A DNA stretch of 64,000 bases from Promerops cafer (GCA_013398275.1 VZSE01008843.1:1046072-1110071); one strand, 5' to 3'; positions 18,501 to 33,500 are shown, counted from the stretch's first letter. Numbers and translations are program-made. Notes: generated by a model from the sequence alone, not told the origin.

Positions 18501-21500
18501 GAGAACAAATATTAGATTTTACTCTAATTCAGGACTTGGCCAACAGAAAAAAATGAAAGTCTTGAAAATACACCAAATCTACCATGTCATCTTCAAAAGG
18601 AAGAACAGATAATTAACTTAAAATAAAAAAACGTTATAGCAAGAGAGACAATAAGGCAATAGCCAAGATGGACTCAGAAAAACCAAAGCACTTCAAATAA
18701 CCCCAGGGTTGCAGAGTTTTTGGTACATAGGTGGGCACCAAACCAATTTTATGTAATTCTACAAATTTGTCCCAGTAAGGGCTACTGTTCAGATGAGAAC
18801 AGGAAGACAAGAGTTAGCTCATCCTCAGCAGCAATACCTGTTTAACAGAAACTGGGTTTTGAGCTGAACTGGATGTGAATTACCAGTAGACATATGGAAA
18901 CACAGAACATACCAGTACAGTTCTGGGCTTCTCAGGGTGGGGGTGGAGCTGAGCAAGTACTTCATGTCTTTTATAAATCAGCTTACCACTTTAGGAAGAT
19001 ATATTCAAAATGCCTGCAGTGTGTCATAATGCAATATATGTTGCTGGTTGATTGTGATCTTTTGGGGTTTGATTTTTTTTTTTTTAAACATTTAAATCTT
19101 TTTCTTCTTAAATTTATTTGCTGAGGTAGGTGGCCAAGAACTGGAGCCGCCAGCATTCCTGCCAGAGCTGCTTAACACACCTGAAAGAATCTTGAGTAAG
19201 AAAGGTTTAAGCTTTACTTTCTGCAATATTGCATGGCAGTGGGGATCCTTGTACTCCAGAAGCATCACAGGGAAGTGTGAGCAAATAGCTAGGAACTCAT
19301 CTCAAAATGGTTTAACAACTGAAGTGAGACTGGAGGAAGGGTGGGGACAGTTACTGTCATTTATTTTTTTTTAAAGTAAGCATGGTTTGTTTGTTTATTT
19401 TTTCATTTAGACAATGCCACACTCTTCAATGGAGTCTTTCAAAATGTGGAAAGTGTTGCATTATTTTTTGGTACGTACCTGTTCCAGTTGTACTTGAGCA
19501 CTGAATAGAAATCCTGTGGGGTTTGTTTTTATATATTTACTAAGATGAAACAGGGATTTCTGCCCACTGTAACACCAAACACTGCTGAGTGTCAAGCACT
19601 GCCAATGTCACTGCCTTGTTTGGGCTCCGTGTTCATGCCAACTTCACCCGTGTGTGACCCACACCTGCCTCACCTCCACTTACCAGGTGTTTATGGCTGT
19701 TCTCTTTCCAGACTGCCTGGGCTCTCACTTCACCTGGTTACAGTCCATCTTCACTAACTTCCCTGCCCTTCTCAACTTTGTGAACAAAATGAAGTGTGTT
19801 ACTGGGTTTTGTCCCAGGGATTTTGAAGACTATGGCTGCTCTTGCCGGTTTGAGATGGAAGGGCTCCCTGTGGATGAAGCTGATGAGTAAGTTATATCCA
19901 TGAGAGGTCCTTTTCTGCCCTAACTGGCAATAAATGTCCTCATGCTCTGATTATCCAAAGCATAACACATGTATAAATGATTTAAAAACAGTAATAAAAA
20001 GATAGGTTTATTTGGGAGTAAGTAAGACCCACCCATCTGGCTCTAGTGAGAGAAAATGTAATCTCAGGACAGGACAATCAAATAGTTGTTCAATTATATC
20101 AGCAGGAGATGTGAAAGGAAATTCAAAGAGAATCAAGATACATCCATGTCTGTGAAGAAAATGAGTTTTCCAATAATGTAATGTATTAATTCTGTGAGTG
20201 AAGACAGCAATGGCTCAGAAAGGGCTAAGCCTATAGATAGGTGGAAATTAATCCATCCACTCTGCAGCATGGGATGACTGGGAAAATGGAGATCTAACCC
20301 TGCTACTGGAAAAAAGCCATAGAACTTCTCTGTGAAAGGTTTTCTGAACAATTGTGATGACATCCTGAAATGAGAGCTCGAGTCAGCTCAATGGATTGAT
20401 ACCCAGGAGCTGAGCACCTGGCTTTTGCTTCACTCAGCTTCATTTTAATGAAGGGCAGCACAAACCCAGAAACTGCAGGAGCATCCATCAGCAGGTCTGT
20501 CCTGAGAATCACCCACAGAGCCAGTTTGTATTTACAAATTGTTTTGAAGCCCTGGGGTGAGGTTTCCCTATCAGCACAGAATTCCTACTGCCATGTGCAG
20601 CAAACAGAGACTGATTTTTGCTTTGCCACTGACAGAGATGTGCTCTCTGTTCAAGGGAGCCTCCAAACCAGTGGCTTGCATGTCTTTCCCAGAGACAGTT
20701 CCCACAGTGTTGCAATTCTTTTCACTGATTTTGTTTCTTACCAAATAGTTTTGCAAATCTGAGGGCTTGCCTGTGTCATTTCTGTTCCACTGAAAAGGGC
20801 TCAGTGCCTCACAGCAGGTTTTTAAGGCATTGGAAAGTACTAGTGCCTCTAAGACCAACCTTTTCCCATTTCCCAGAGCAGCTCATTGTCATATCTAAAT
20901 TAGGAGCCAAGTGTACCTCCACAGACCCTGTGAAAGAGAAGCAGGCCCAGAAGACAATCCATGTCTTAAAATGTCCTGCTTGCAAAGGGAAACTAAGCAA
21001 ATTTTTTTATTAACTGTTGCTGTAATTGCTGATGTTATTGTGAATCTCTAAACAAGAAGTGCAGAGAGTTTCTGTTAGACTTCTTATGCAGTTAGAGGAG
21101 CTTTTAGATGCTAACACCTCACTAGACCTCAGGCAGAGCCAGGGGAGTGTTGAGACATCACCAGTTAGGTGTTCAAAACCCTGATCCTGATGGAGCTCAC
21201 AGATTTCAGCCTCATCTCTGGAACAAGGCACAGTAGAATTTGCAGTGCAGAGGAGCCATCAGGCCTTTCTGCTGAATACTATTTGTCCTCACTTTTTTTA
21301 GATACATTCCTTGGACTCCTTCTCTGGTTGTGAAGACAAATTAAATATTGTCATTATTAAACTATCATTATTGACATTAATAAATTATTAAAAGACAAAT
21401 TAAATATTGATCATTATTTATTAATACAGTCAGTGATTTAATATGAAACTCTTTCTAAATATAGGAGGTAAAAAAGTGCATGTGTAGCTTAGAAGGGAGC

Positions 21501-24500
21501 AGGTGTCAGCCTTCCTGGCAGCAGATACTGGGTTTGGATGTTCGTGTTGTCTTTGCCTTCAGCATTGTCCAGGCCAAATGCAACTCAGTAACAGAGTTGT
21601 GTTTTGAGTCCATTTCTCTGAAATGAGGTATTTAAATCTGAATCTAAAAGCAAGACGTTTAATCTATGTAACAATTTTACCTGGGGTAAATGATGACTGT
21701 TTTACTGGTATTTCTTTTACAGCTGATGTCAGTGCACAGAGATGTTGTGTAGATGATTTATCTGTACAAAGAGCTGAAGAGAGGAGAGGATTGAAGAAGA
21801 GCTTGTTGGTTTAGTTGACTTTTTATTCCTTTTCAAAGCTTAAGTGGCCCTGTAGGCAATTTGAGGTTGTCAGGACAGCAGGAGTGCACGAAAACACAAG
21901 GTTTCTGACTGCCTGTGTTGTATAGTGGCAGGAGAAAACTGTTTTACTCCAGTGTGAGGAAAATATTTTGTGGCCCTTTCACATGGCTAAATGGTGCATT
22001 TCAATTATGACTGTTGCATAGAAGTACAAGAAATAGAGGATAAAACTGAGTGTATTTCTACAGTCCCAATGAGACAGAGGAATTCACATTGCAGAGCCAT
22101 TAACCCTCCGTGAGTGCCAGGTTCAGTGTAGTTCTCCAAATCTGCAGGGAGGAAGGTTGAGATCTCTAGGGCTGAGTTGTTGGGCCTTGCTTGTCAGTGA
22201 GCTGACAGTGCTTTGGGGAAGTATTTGTGCACTGGTTTCTTATTTGAAGTGCCTGTAAAGTCCTTGCAAGCACGTGGGAACTATAGCAGGACAGAAATAT
22301 TCGGTCACTCACAGCAGCAGCCCTGCTCCCACCGCTCAGTTTTGCACACAGCCATGGTTATCCCACCACTCTGACTCAGGGAAAGGCAGCACTTTTGTCT
22401 GGGGATCACACCATGGAGCCCCTCTCCTCCTTTGGCATCTTTTGTGGTTTTGTGAAGAGCCACATGCCATCACTACAGTCTGACCTTGAACTAAACCTAA
22501 ATTGTTTGGCCTCTCTGTCATTTCCTTTTTAAGATGCTGTTTTCAGCACCGCAAATGCTACGAGGAAGCGCTGGAGATGGAGTGCACGTGGGACCCATCA
22601 AAGATTTCTGCAGATGTCAGCTGCTCTACTAAAAACCTGACCTGTGGTGAGACTGACCTGTCAAAAGAGCTTGACACTGGAGCCTCACTGCTACCAGTTT
22701 GTTCTGGTCTACCTACCCAAAGTCATAAATTAATCAGAAATTAATAACACAAATTAATCAGAAACCACCTCCACTTCCCAGAGCTCCTCCAACAGGCAGC
22801 CTCTTCCTGGGGTTTCCCTTACTTTGCAGGACCACTAACTATTGCTTGAGATGTCTCCACACATCAGAAATGCTGCAGATGCTGAGGAGAGACCTGAGAA
22901 ACAATCTTGTTCTGAGGCATCAAGGCCTGATTTTTCTGCACTTTGAGGGATCAAATTCTTTGTTCAGAGGGTCACACACACTCCTCAGCTACAGCACTAT
23001 CACCAGCAAGGGCAGGGATCTTGTGTTATAACAGGAGCTATTCCATGCAATGCTAGTACAGACCTGACAAGCGTGCAGTGGGGTTCTTCAATGCCTAATA
23101 ACATATTTTTCATCAAGTATTAGCTCTCAGAAAAGACTATATGCTAGAAAATGGTTTGAGGATAACAGCAAAGAAGAGCAGAATCCCCAAACTAATAACC
23201 TTACATCCTATTTAAGCAGCAATCTGATCCAATTTCCATTTCTTGTTTCAAATTAAAACCATTTTTGTTATTTAGGCCAATCTCTAATAGTCCAAGTGCA
23301 TTTAAACATTATTAAGGCTTTTTAAGCTCTTTCTATATAATCCCCATCACAAATACAAAATAGAAGTGTGACATTTATGAAAAGTCAATGTTTTTTTAAG
23401 CTCTGAAAGGTAGGAGATTTTGAAGAGGGAAAATAGTATTTCCTGGGAAACTGTTTCATATCCTTTGTGTTGGGAAGAAATTCTTAACTTTGAGGGCGGT
23501 GAGGCACTGGCACAAGTTTCCCAGAGAAGTCGTAGATGCCCCATCCCTGTGTTCAAGTGCCCCATCCGAGGTGTTCAAGGCCAGGTTGGACGGGGCTCTG
23601 AGCAAGCTGGTCTAGTGGAAGGTGGGATCACATGAGGTTTAACACGCCTTCGAATCCAAGCTGTTCTAAGGTTCTCTGATTCTTTTGAAGGAGCAAATCA
23701 CATCTCACATGAGAGGCTTGGATTGTGGAGTGTGACTTCTTGGAGTTAGGAGGAATATTTTAATGAAGTCTGTGAAATGCTAAATGCAGTATCAGCTGGA
23801 TTAAGTTTTCCACGGAAAAACTAGAGCTTTGCTCTGTAGTCCTCAGTAGTCTGCAGGCACAACCAAAGAGGCAATAATTTATCGACAGCCATGCCAGGCT
23901 GCATCTACTGGTGTTTAAAACAAGAGCTGGACTATGAAACTTGACCATGTTTTGCATGGAGAAGCACAGTATAAATAGGTATATTTGTGTATAAATAATA
24001 GACACAAACCTTACAGGGAGGAAAAAGCAGAAGATGGAAAAGATTTTTCAATAGCGCCTTGTTTGGATTTCTGTTTTACTTCCAGAGTCTGTGGATCCCT
24101 GTGAACAGTTCCTCTGCACCTGTGACAAATATGCCATTGAATGCTTTGTGACTGCACAGATTAACTCCTCCTTGAATGGGCTGGATGTCTCCTCCTGCTC
24201 ATCTCCAGTTACAGGTAATAATAGGGATCTGATCAACTGTCCCGTCCTGCCAGATTTTCTGCTGGCATCAAATGTGACCCAACGAGAATGAAGCAGGAGC
24301 TGTGTGCTTTCCTGCCATAAATCTGGTCTTGGTTTCACATGTCCTGTCCATTTACTGCTACTTGGGTCAATACCAGGAGAGAAGGTGGTGGCAGATTGAG
24401 TGCTGTCCTGGAGCAGGGCCAGGAGAAGCTTCTGAGATGGGGAAGGGGGCTGGAGCCCATGAGGAAAGAGGAGAAGAGGGGAGATCTCTCTCTCGGGGGA

Positions 24501-27500
24501 GATCTTTTTGCTGTTCTCAGTACTGAGGGGGGTGTGGAGAGAAGATAGAGCCAGACTCTTCCTGGAGGTGCACAGGGACAGGACAAGAGGCAAGGAACAC
24601 AACTGCAGTAGGGAAATTCCAGTTAGATGTGTACAATTTTTTTTTCTTCAGGAAGCTTCTGCCACCTGGAATGAATGAGTGATACTTGTGATGCTTGTCA
24701 CTAGCAGGAAATGCTGAAGATATTGCTAATCCAAATCTTCCCTTCAAAAACGGACTGGAAAAGCAAAAACAGGCTTACTCTGTTCAGTTACTTGGTTTCT
24801 ATTCTGGAAGGAAAAAATCCCTGCTAAGGGTGAAGGGGATGTTTATCCCCATGGTCACACACTGGTCCGTAGCTGAAGTTACAGCCTTGCAAGACCAAGC
24901 ACCTGCCCTGTGGGAGCAGGCCTGGATGAAAAACCTCATTTGTATGGATTGCAATCAGAGCATGGCAGGGGCAGGACCTCTGGGCTCCTAAGCTGAGGGA
25001 GATGTGAAAAAGTAGCATTAGCTTTTCTAATACTTTGGCTCACAGTCACAGCCCCCAGTGCTAAGGACAGACACACACACACCTGTATCACACCCTGGAT
25101 GTGTGCATACCCTCCTGAATGCATCATGGGAAATGCCCCAGCAAGGTTGGCATCAAAGCCAGGTCGTTGTCTTTTTTTAAGACAGTAATCTTTCACTGGG
25201 ATCAGATGTCCCTGATATACAGTATGGTAGATCCAACAGACTAAAAATAAAGGGGAAATTTTTCGGTGCTAACAGGAAAATCAGGCTGATTTTATCACTG
25301 CTGATAAAGACAGATTCAATTTTAGTTCACTGGATGCCTCTGCTAATTTTAGGTGCCTGATTATATTTCTTGATGAGGAAAAAAATACAAAAGCAACTTT
25401 GAATGAAACATTTTCACTTAACGTTCACTCATGTTATCATCCTACTGTGTAGCTGTTTTGTCCAGTTCTGACTTTGGAAAAAAAAAAAAATAACCCCATC
25501 TGATTAATCCATAGGCAAAAAATTTTGGTAGTTTCTTTATTACAGAGAAAAAACTGAGTGAAAGGGGCATGTATATGACTAAATCTCTGATTTAATTGGA
25601 ATACATCCAATGGACTCCTAATTTGTACTATTCAGATCAAACAGTGAAAAAAATCCCCTTCTCACACTTTATGAGAGATTTTCTCTTTCAGAAACAATCA
25701 GCAAGAAACGGAAGGTCATATGGAGGGTAGGTCACCTCTGTAATTCTTTGTCTGGAATGTATTAAATTGAGACCAACTTATACTCAGAAAAATAAGCTGA
25801 AGAAATGGGAATTTAAAGAATGCTGACTGCCAGCCGATTCCTCTTGTTTAGGTTGAAACTCTTTGGGATTATTTTTTATTATTATACTGAATGTAGCTCA
25901 ATCGAATTTAGTATCAGCAGGGTATAAATATTAAAGCAATATTTTAATACTGCTGCTGTAATCATAATAATATTTAGAAATAAATTCCCTTTTGATGACT
26001 CTGATCATGTTATTCCATGATACAGACTAAGGAGCACTCTAAGCCACGAGTTTCTGGAGTAAAAAAAATTTTTTTTTTGCAGAGTTGGTTCATCAAGGGA
26101 CTGATGAAACAAAGGCTGTGACTGCATCTGTGGAAGAAGGTTTGCAACTTAGAGTGAAAAAAGCCCTTCTTTCAGCTCCCAAAAGCTGTTTGCTTTCTTT
26201 CTGCCCTTCTAAAAGGACTGATGTAAAACTAGATGTAATATTTTGGTGATGGAATTCAAGACTGAATGGAAAGGTGTAATTTTTCAATTTATACATGTAA
26301 TGTGTTTAACCAGTGTTTACCAGTAAGTTTCCCAAGGGCTGAGAATGAACATTCTACAACAAAACCTGTTTTCATCAAAACAGCCTTTTTCCCCTGGGAT
26401 CACAGGTGGAGTAGGTCAGCTGTTTGGCAGAGATGCCCTCTGTGGGTGCCAACCACTGGACCCTCAGCCAATTGCATATTTCTTGTCTCTAAAAGATACT
26501 GAATTAATTAAGATCAAGCAGTAGCACGAGGAAATTCTGAGCATGGTTTGTGCCAACGAGCCACCAGTTTGGTGGTTTATTTACTTGTAACAAAGAGATC
26601 CAGGCTGAAACCTCCTCACTCTGGAGCCTCCTTGGTGAGCGTTTAAACCACAAGACCAAGTGGTTCTCATGACAGTCTTCTTTTTTTTCTTTTTGCTACA
26701 ATCCATGGTTGTCTTATGAGGAGTGGGTACTTGCAAAGCCTCAGTGCTGCAGTGTGAGAATCTGTTCTCCTCTTGCCTGCGTGGTGAGCACTGCAACACA
26801 AGAGGCCAGGGACAGAAGCACCCAAAGGGACAGAAGCACCCAAAGCCCTTGGTAGCTCTGGGAGGGGCACGGGACACCTTGTAAGAGAGGGCCAAGATAT
26901 GGAGTAGAGAGGGAGACCAGTCTTGGACTATTACCCAGTTTAGCTGCTGCACTCTTGTTTTGTGGCTCCACCACAAGCAAAGCCACACTTCTGTTAAGGG
27001 AGGACTGGCATCAGAGCTGTTTGGAACCTGGATTGGTTGCCTCAATAGGAACCAGTGTGTGCCCAGGTGGCCCAGAAGGCCAATGGCATCTTGGCCTGTG
27101 TCAGCAAGAGTATAACCAGCAGGACCAGGGCAGTGATCACTCCTCTGCATCACGAGGCTGCACCTCAAGTGCTGTGCTCAGTTCTAGGTCCCTCACTTTA
27201 AAAAGGACATTGAGGTGCTGCAGTGTGTCCAGAGAAGGACAACAAATCTCATGAGAGGACTAGAGAAATATTCTTATGAGGAGGTGCTTAGGCGGCTAGG
27301 TTTGTTTAGTCTGGAGAAGAGCAGGCTCAGGGGGGACCACATTGCTCTCTACAACCACCTGACAGGAGGGAGCAGCAAGGCGAGTGTTGGTGTCTTCTAC
27401 TGTGCCTGCAGGGAAACAATCAGAGGAAATGTCCTTAAGCTGAGATGGGAGATTCAGATTAGATATTGGGAAGAATTTTTTAACTTTTCAGGTGCTCAGA

Positions 27501-30500
27501 CATTGGAATAGGCTGCCCAGGGAGCACTCACCACCTCTGGAGGTGTTTAAGAGGTGTCTGGGTCTGGTGCTGTGCAATGTGGTTTAGTGGTTTAGGGGTT
27601 ACAGGGGCAGTGCTGGGCTGACAGCTGCATTGGGTGATCTGAAGGTTTCTTCCTATCTTGATGATTCCACGAATCTCTGTTCATAGATCCCAAGCAACAT
27701 GCACTGGATATGTGCAACCAGGCCACTGCTTAACCCAGAAAATCACAGCAGTTTGTGTTGGAAGGGCCCTTAAAGATCATCTCATTCCAAAGCTCCTGCT
27801 GTGGGCAGGGACACCTGCCACTAGACCAGCTTGCATGGGGAGAGGTGGAAAGTTGGATTTTTTTGAGAACCTAAGAACCTGATTTCAAACTTTAGTGTGC
27901 TCCTCTGTGTGTGCCATTGCCCTAAGCGTGAATCTGGAATAATGAAAAACACATGGAATTTTTTTTTCTTTTTAAAAAACAATGTTTCTGACATTTAAAG
28001 GTTTGTGGGTAAATTTGTTTTATATCCTTTTTTTTTATATAGCAGCACATGCCCAAGTGTAGGTACCTGAAAAGGCTTTATGCTGAACGTTAGTGCTGGC
28101 TGTTCCTTCATATCTCTCCTGTATCATCAAAGTATTTTTTTACAATATTTTTCATTCTCACCTAGCAGCAGCTCCAGTGTTGGTTTATGTTTTTCTGTGT
28201 GCTTCTGGGACACTTTGTAATAGAAAACATAACTCCTGAAGGAATGAGAGCACCTGCATTTGCACTTCTGAAGCAATTTTTTACTTCCAGAAAAAAAAAA
28301 ACTACTCCTGTTCCCTAAAGAGGCACAGTCCATCATAAGGTTCCAAGTATTACCAAGGAACAAAAATCTGTATTAGGAATTTTAGAAAGCTGGAAACAAT
28401 ACAGATAACGTTTCTAATCAGTCTTTGAAGGAAACATTTGGAGAACCACTTACTCTTTAAGCAGTTGTCTCCCTGTTTAAGCCCAAAGAAGCTTCAACAT
28501 TGACAATTGTGGAAGCTGCATTAAACCAAAGCTAAGTATCACTGAGAAACTCATTCAAAGGCAAACAAGTTATTCTTCACATCACAACATCCTGACAATA
28601 CAAGAAAAAAATGTGGAGATGATTTTTTAGATAATTTGATAGCTATTTTTATAATTTATCAAAAGGCAGCTGACAAATTAAAATCATTTTATGAGGTAAA
28701 GAAAACAAGTTAGAGGTTAGGGAGGTATTTGGACTTATGACTGCCCATCCATACCTGACTTTCAGTGCAGGCAAACACAAGGTGTTCACAAGGAATGCAG
28801 CATCCTTCTGTGCACAACACTGGGATGCCAGACCTAATCCTGTTTAGTCTATTTGTCTGTCAAATGGACTTAATATTGAATTTCCCAACTCAGCCATATT
28901 TACACTTTTTTCATAGAATCATAGAATCCTGTGTTAGTGCTATGTTCATTATTTGCATGCAATGAGATTAATTTATGAGTATCACTTTGTCTATAACCAT
29001 CAATACACCACTGAGAAAAATAGGCAAATGTCTATCCATGATATGTCTGTATCTTCCTGTTTTCAGAAAAAGCTCTTCTCAGCAACCTGACTGTTCATAG
29101 CTGTGCTGGCAATATGTTTCCTGAATTTATATTTTCTGTTTTCAACAGTGGTTTCTTTTGAGCCCCGTGACAGAGTCCTGGCAACTTCCAAAGCCAAAGG
29201 TAAGAGTCATTAAACTTTTGTTGACAAATTTGGCACTCTTGACTCCAGGTGAAGATGGATTTTCATTTATGAAGCTCTGTGGTGTCACAGTCAAAAATCT
29301 TCAGCACAGGATTTCTGGATAATATTTCTTCTGCTGACTTGCACATCCTTCAGCAAAACACTTTGCTTCTCCTAATTACCATCTTTATAAATCCAGGCTG
29401 TTTGGTTAAACTTTATAATGCTTTAAGTAAAAGTAATTTCAGAAATGCATGGCAGAAATTCAGCTGGCAGGTCACTACCATGATGCCTCTTTTTTTTGTA
29501 CAGTTACTTCAAGGGACCACAGAGCTCCTGCTTCCCCCATCCTCTCAATGAAAGGTCAGTGACCCTCAGTTTTCCTCTTTCTTTGACTGATACAGCAATT
29601 CTTCATCTAAAAGCATCACAGTTAAAACTCTGTGCATGGTAGCAACAGGGCTGCTGGAGAATCAAATTTTGATCAGGGTTAGATAGCAGATACACAAACA
29701 ATAAAACCTGGCTGAGAAGCATTAGCTGTTCCTTGCCTCCAGCCACTCATTTGCACTCCTCATCCAAGTATTTCTGAAAGCCTCTTCACATAAGGTTTTA
29801 TGATATAAAGGTTGTTTCTGTAAATTACATTCACAGCATCTGTTACCAGAAGGGTTCATTTTGATTTTGCCTCCTTCTTTATTATAATTTCATGGAACTG
29901 TCTCCCAGTCTGAAACCTGTTCCAGCTCTCCCAGGTGTCTGTACTTAAAGCACAGCCTCACCAGTAGATACAACTGAAAATGGAGCACCTTGGTAGACCT
30001 GGAAGTTTCCTGTGGCCCCTTTCGTGTAGAAAGGATTATCCAGGCAGGCTGAAATCCACCAGAAAAATGCATATAGAGAGTAAAAAGCAGTCATTTTTTG
30101 ACTCTGATTACACTGTCTGAACAATATCCCTGTCTCCCACCCCAGTGAATTAGGCATTGCTGTACTAAGCACTGGTCAAAATCACTAAATGCTGTCCTAC
30201 ATTAACTTGAATGTATCAGAAAATCTGTGTATTGTGTTGCAGGTCTGCATGGATCCCAGGAGATTATTTGTGATACCTAGTCTTAGCTAAGTGTAGAATT
30301 TCCCAAATTTCAGTTTTATTTTTTACATTCAGTAGGAATCACTTTCATTTCAACATTCCACTGCCAAACAAAGTGACATAAAATGTGCACTTTGCTGAGC
30401 TATCAAAACCAGTGTGTGACTACTGATCCCTTTCTGCCACCTTTCATGGGCTTTGCTGTGTTCTTAGCAGTACTTTAATTTCTTTTAATCCATTCTCTTA

Positions 30501-33500
30501 TCCTGGGACAGGTTATTTTCAACACGTACTAAAACCAGAACATCAGAGGGACAAGCTTAATGAATTTGAGTTTAGTCCAATCAATAAATTCAGCCAAAAA
30601 ATTCAAAAGGAAAGCTTTAAAAATATGAAAATACATGCCCATTAGTATTTTTAAAATATTATTTTATGAAATGTCACATTGTTCACATTGACATTTAGAA
30701 AAAAATGAAACCATTTGATAACAGTGTTTTCATTTGCAAATTAGTTTATATAAAAAGTTTAAAAAGTAAGAATAATATTTTAGTATCTCCAAATTCAACA
30801 AAACATTCCTGATCAACAATAAAGTGTCAGATAATCTAAAAACCAATACCAAATTAATTTTTAGGATAAAGAATCTCCTGAAAATTATTTGTCAACTTCT
30901 TCTCCCCTCAATATTTCCTTGTGGTTACAACCCAGTAAACTGTTCAGTCACCCAGCTCAGCATCAGTCAAATAATTTCCTCCTTTCACTGATGTTACTCC
31001 CAGTTTTAGAAACTTCAGATGAACAGACACTTTTTAAAGCAATGTACCCAGCAAATGACATCTCATCTGTACTTTATCTCTCAGTACAGCTGACTAAGCA
31101 GCAAACAACATTATTTTCAGCACCTGGCAAAACTCTTTGTCTCAGTACACAGAGAATTAAAAAAAAAACAATCAGTACTTAAATTGATCATAGTTAACCA
31201 CAGTCCTTTCTCCTGAAAGGCAAGAGATGTGAATAAATGACCAGTGTGGATACTCTGCTTTTCCACTTTTCCTCTTAGATACTCCTTCTCTATGAGCATC
31301 AATTCACACTCGTTCTCCCTGCAGATATTACTCTCACCAGCTATCTAAAATTAAAATCTTGCTGTTTATTTTCTATTTCTTCTTCTGCTTTCTTTTTTCT
31401 GCTTATTCAGAAGAAGATGGATTTATGGAAGCTTTGGTCCCAGTGGAAGAGATAACCACCTCCCCAGCCTCATTCCCAGGAGACAGTAACTCAATGCAAG
31501 TCGAAATTGCCCCCACCAACAAGAGTCCTGCAGGCACACCTGCAAGGACAAAAGGAAAAGGCAAGTGAAAAATGAATTACACCTTTTCTAATTTAGAGCA
31601 CTCCCCTATTCCTGTTCACAGCTATCTGAGGAGTCAGCATTTCTCATGGGTATGTAGAATGAAAGTACCTTGTTATTTAAATCTGGAGGTTACATACAAT
31701 ACAGGATGTATAACACTGACTGCCCTGGAAAGGGCAGCTCACTGCCCCCTGACCAGGAAAGCTTAACTAACCATTAATAAACAGCCTCCCACTAAATATA
31801 ACAAATTTTAGAAGACTGCAGTTGATAATAGTTTAGAATATGCACTTTTGGACACACTCCCGACAGAAGAGTTTATTCTACCTTCACAAGTCTAATCTAT
31901 GCGTTTGTCTTCTCCAGAGACAAGGCCTGCAAGGGGTGGCCTGACCACAGCTTCCTCTGGAATAGCTCTGGACCTGGGACTGTCTGAGAGAGGACCTGCA
32001 GGAAAAGGTAAATAAAGGGGTTTCTCCCCATTACATCTGATTAAATATTCAGCAACCTCTATATTAAAAGCAGGTGTGTATTACATATAAAGTTTATAGT
32101 TATTTTAAACCAGTTAACACACATGTATTGGTATTTAGAAGAACAGGAGGTGGAGACATCTGCAAAATCTTCCATCACTTTAACCTCTTCTGCCAATATT
32201 CTATCAGTAACACTTATTAAAACTACTTATTATTAGCTTGTAAGTACATTTTTTCATATAGTGCAGTGTCTAAAATGACCTCAGGGAATGTTTTTCCCTC
32301 TTTTTGTTTGTTGGAAGTAATTTAATCACATCTTTAAGTTACTTTGTTTTTATAAGCAGTGGCAGCAATAGGAATTTTCCTGCTCTTCATTCTGACCTTT
32401 TGCCACAGTCTTGCCAGTCAGACTTTTTCTCATCACTTCTGGTTCTGTTCCAATTCCTGCTCAGAGATCCCAGAGATCCTAAGACATTTCAGACCTGTCA
32501 GGGCTATAAATTCACACTCAAGGACTGTCACATCCATCTTTTTAGGATTCCCAGTGGAGAGAAGCAGCCCTGGAACTGGAAAAGAGCAGAAGAATCAACC
32601 CCACTTTTCACCAAACTGGAAAATTTGATTTTAAAATACCAGCTTTTAGAGAGATCAATTCCCTGAACCTGTGGTTTATTCTGGGAATTAACATGAATGA
32701 GTCAAGACACAAGAAGGCACATGGGCAGAATTTTCTGTTGGAGACAGTAATCCAGGACTGACCCTGACTGGAGCAGGGAATCAGTCTAGAGCTGCAGAGG
32801 GGAAGATGGGATTACTTGTGGGAGAAAGGAGGATGCAGAGGGAACAGAAGGCCTCCCTCCCTCCTTCCCTCCCTCCTTCTTCTGCAGTCCAACCATCAGC
32901 CTCGTACATCCTTTCCCAGGCAAAGTCCCAGAAGAGGCCCCTTTGATGTCTTTTTCCTGATAGGGAACACTGTGTTCTTTCAAATCTTATGAATAATTCC
33001 CATATCAGTTCTTCATGAGTAGAGGGAGCCACAGAGACATTAGGATTGGGATTTGGTGAGGCCAAAACCTCAGCAGCACAATAGCCATTACAACAGATCA
33101 CTCCTGCATTTGGCCTAGGGGCACTACAGCTCAAACTGGACTATATTTCAAATGAGAACAAAAAAAAAATTGTTTCCTTAATTTTGCTGAAGTCACTGCC
33201 CAGCTATCACTGTGGAAGCAGAAGAGGTTAGGACTGTATCTTCCAAATCACCAAGACAGAAATCACTGAATACTCAGCTGAGTTTGAATATTCCAAAAAT
33301 AAAATTTACCTATGAAAGATTACAAAGGGCTGCTAAGTATTCTCACTGCAGTCCAATTTGACTTGTATGTTCTGTCTCCATAGGAATCTCTCTCCCCTTT
33401 AAATATTGCCTTGCCCTTTTGCTGTCTTGCTCAGTCAGCAGTACTCTAAGAGCCATAATCCATGGACTGAAGCAATAATTTAGAGATGGTAAAATGTCCT

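Noticed and set aside
24048..24602. 184-residue open frame on the - strand
   Set aside because: It is antisense to OC90 exon 6 and intron and shows no recognisable domain.
24709..24835. Possible extra OC90 exon after CTAGCAG
   Set aside because: The stretch is open in the right frame but lacks a good donor that restores phase 1 and has no resemblance to OC90.
26581..27168. 195-residue open frame on the - strand
   Set aside because: It runs into CR1 sequence and the rest has no recognisable protein features.
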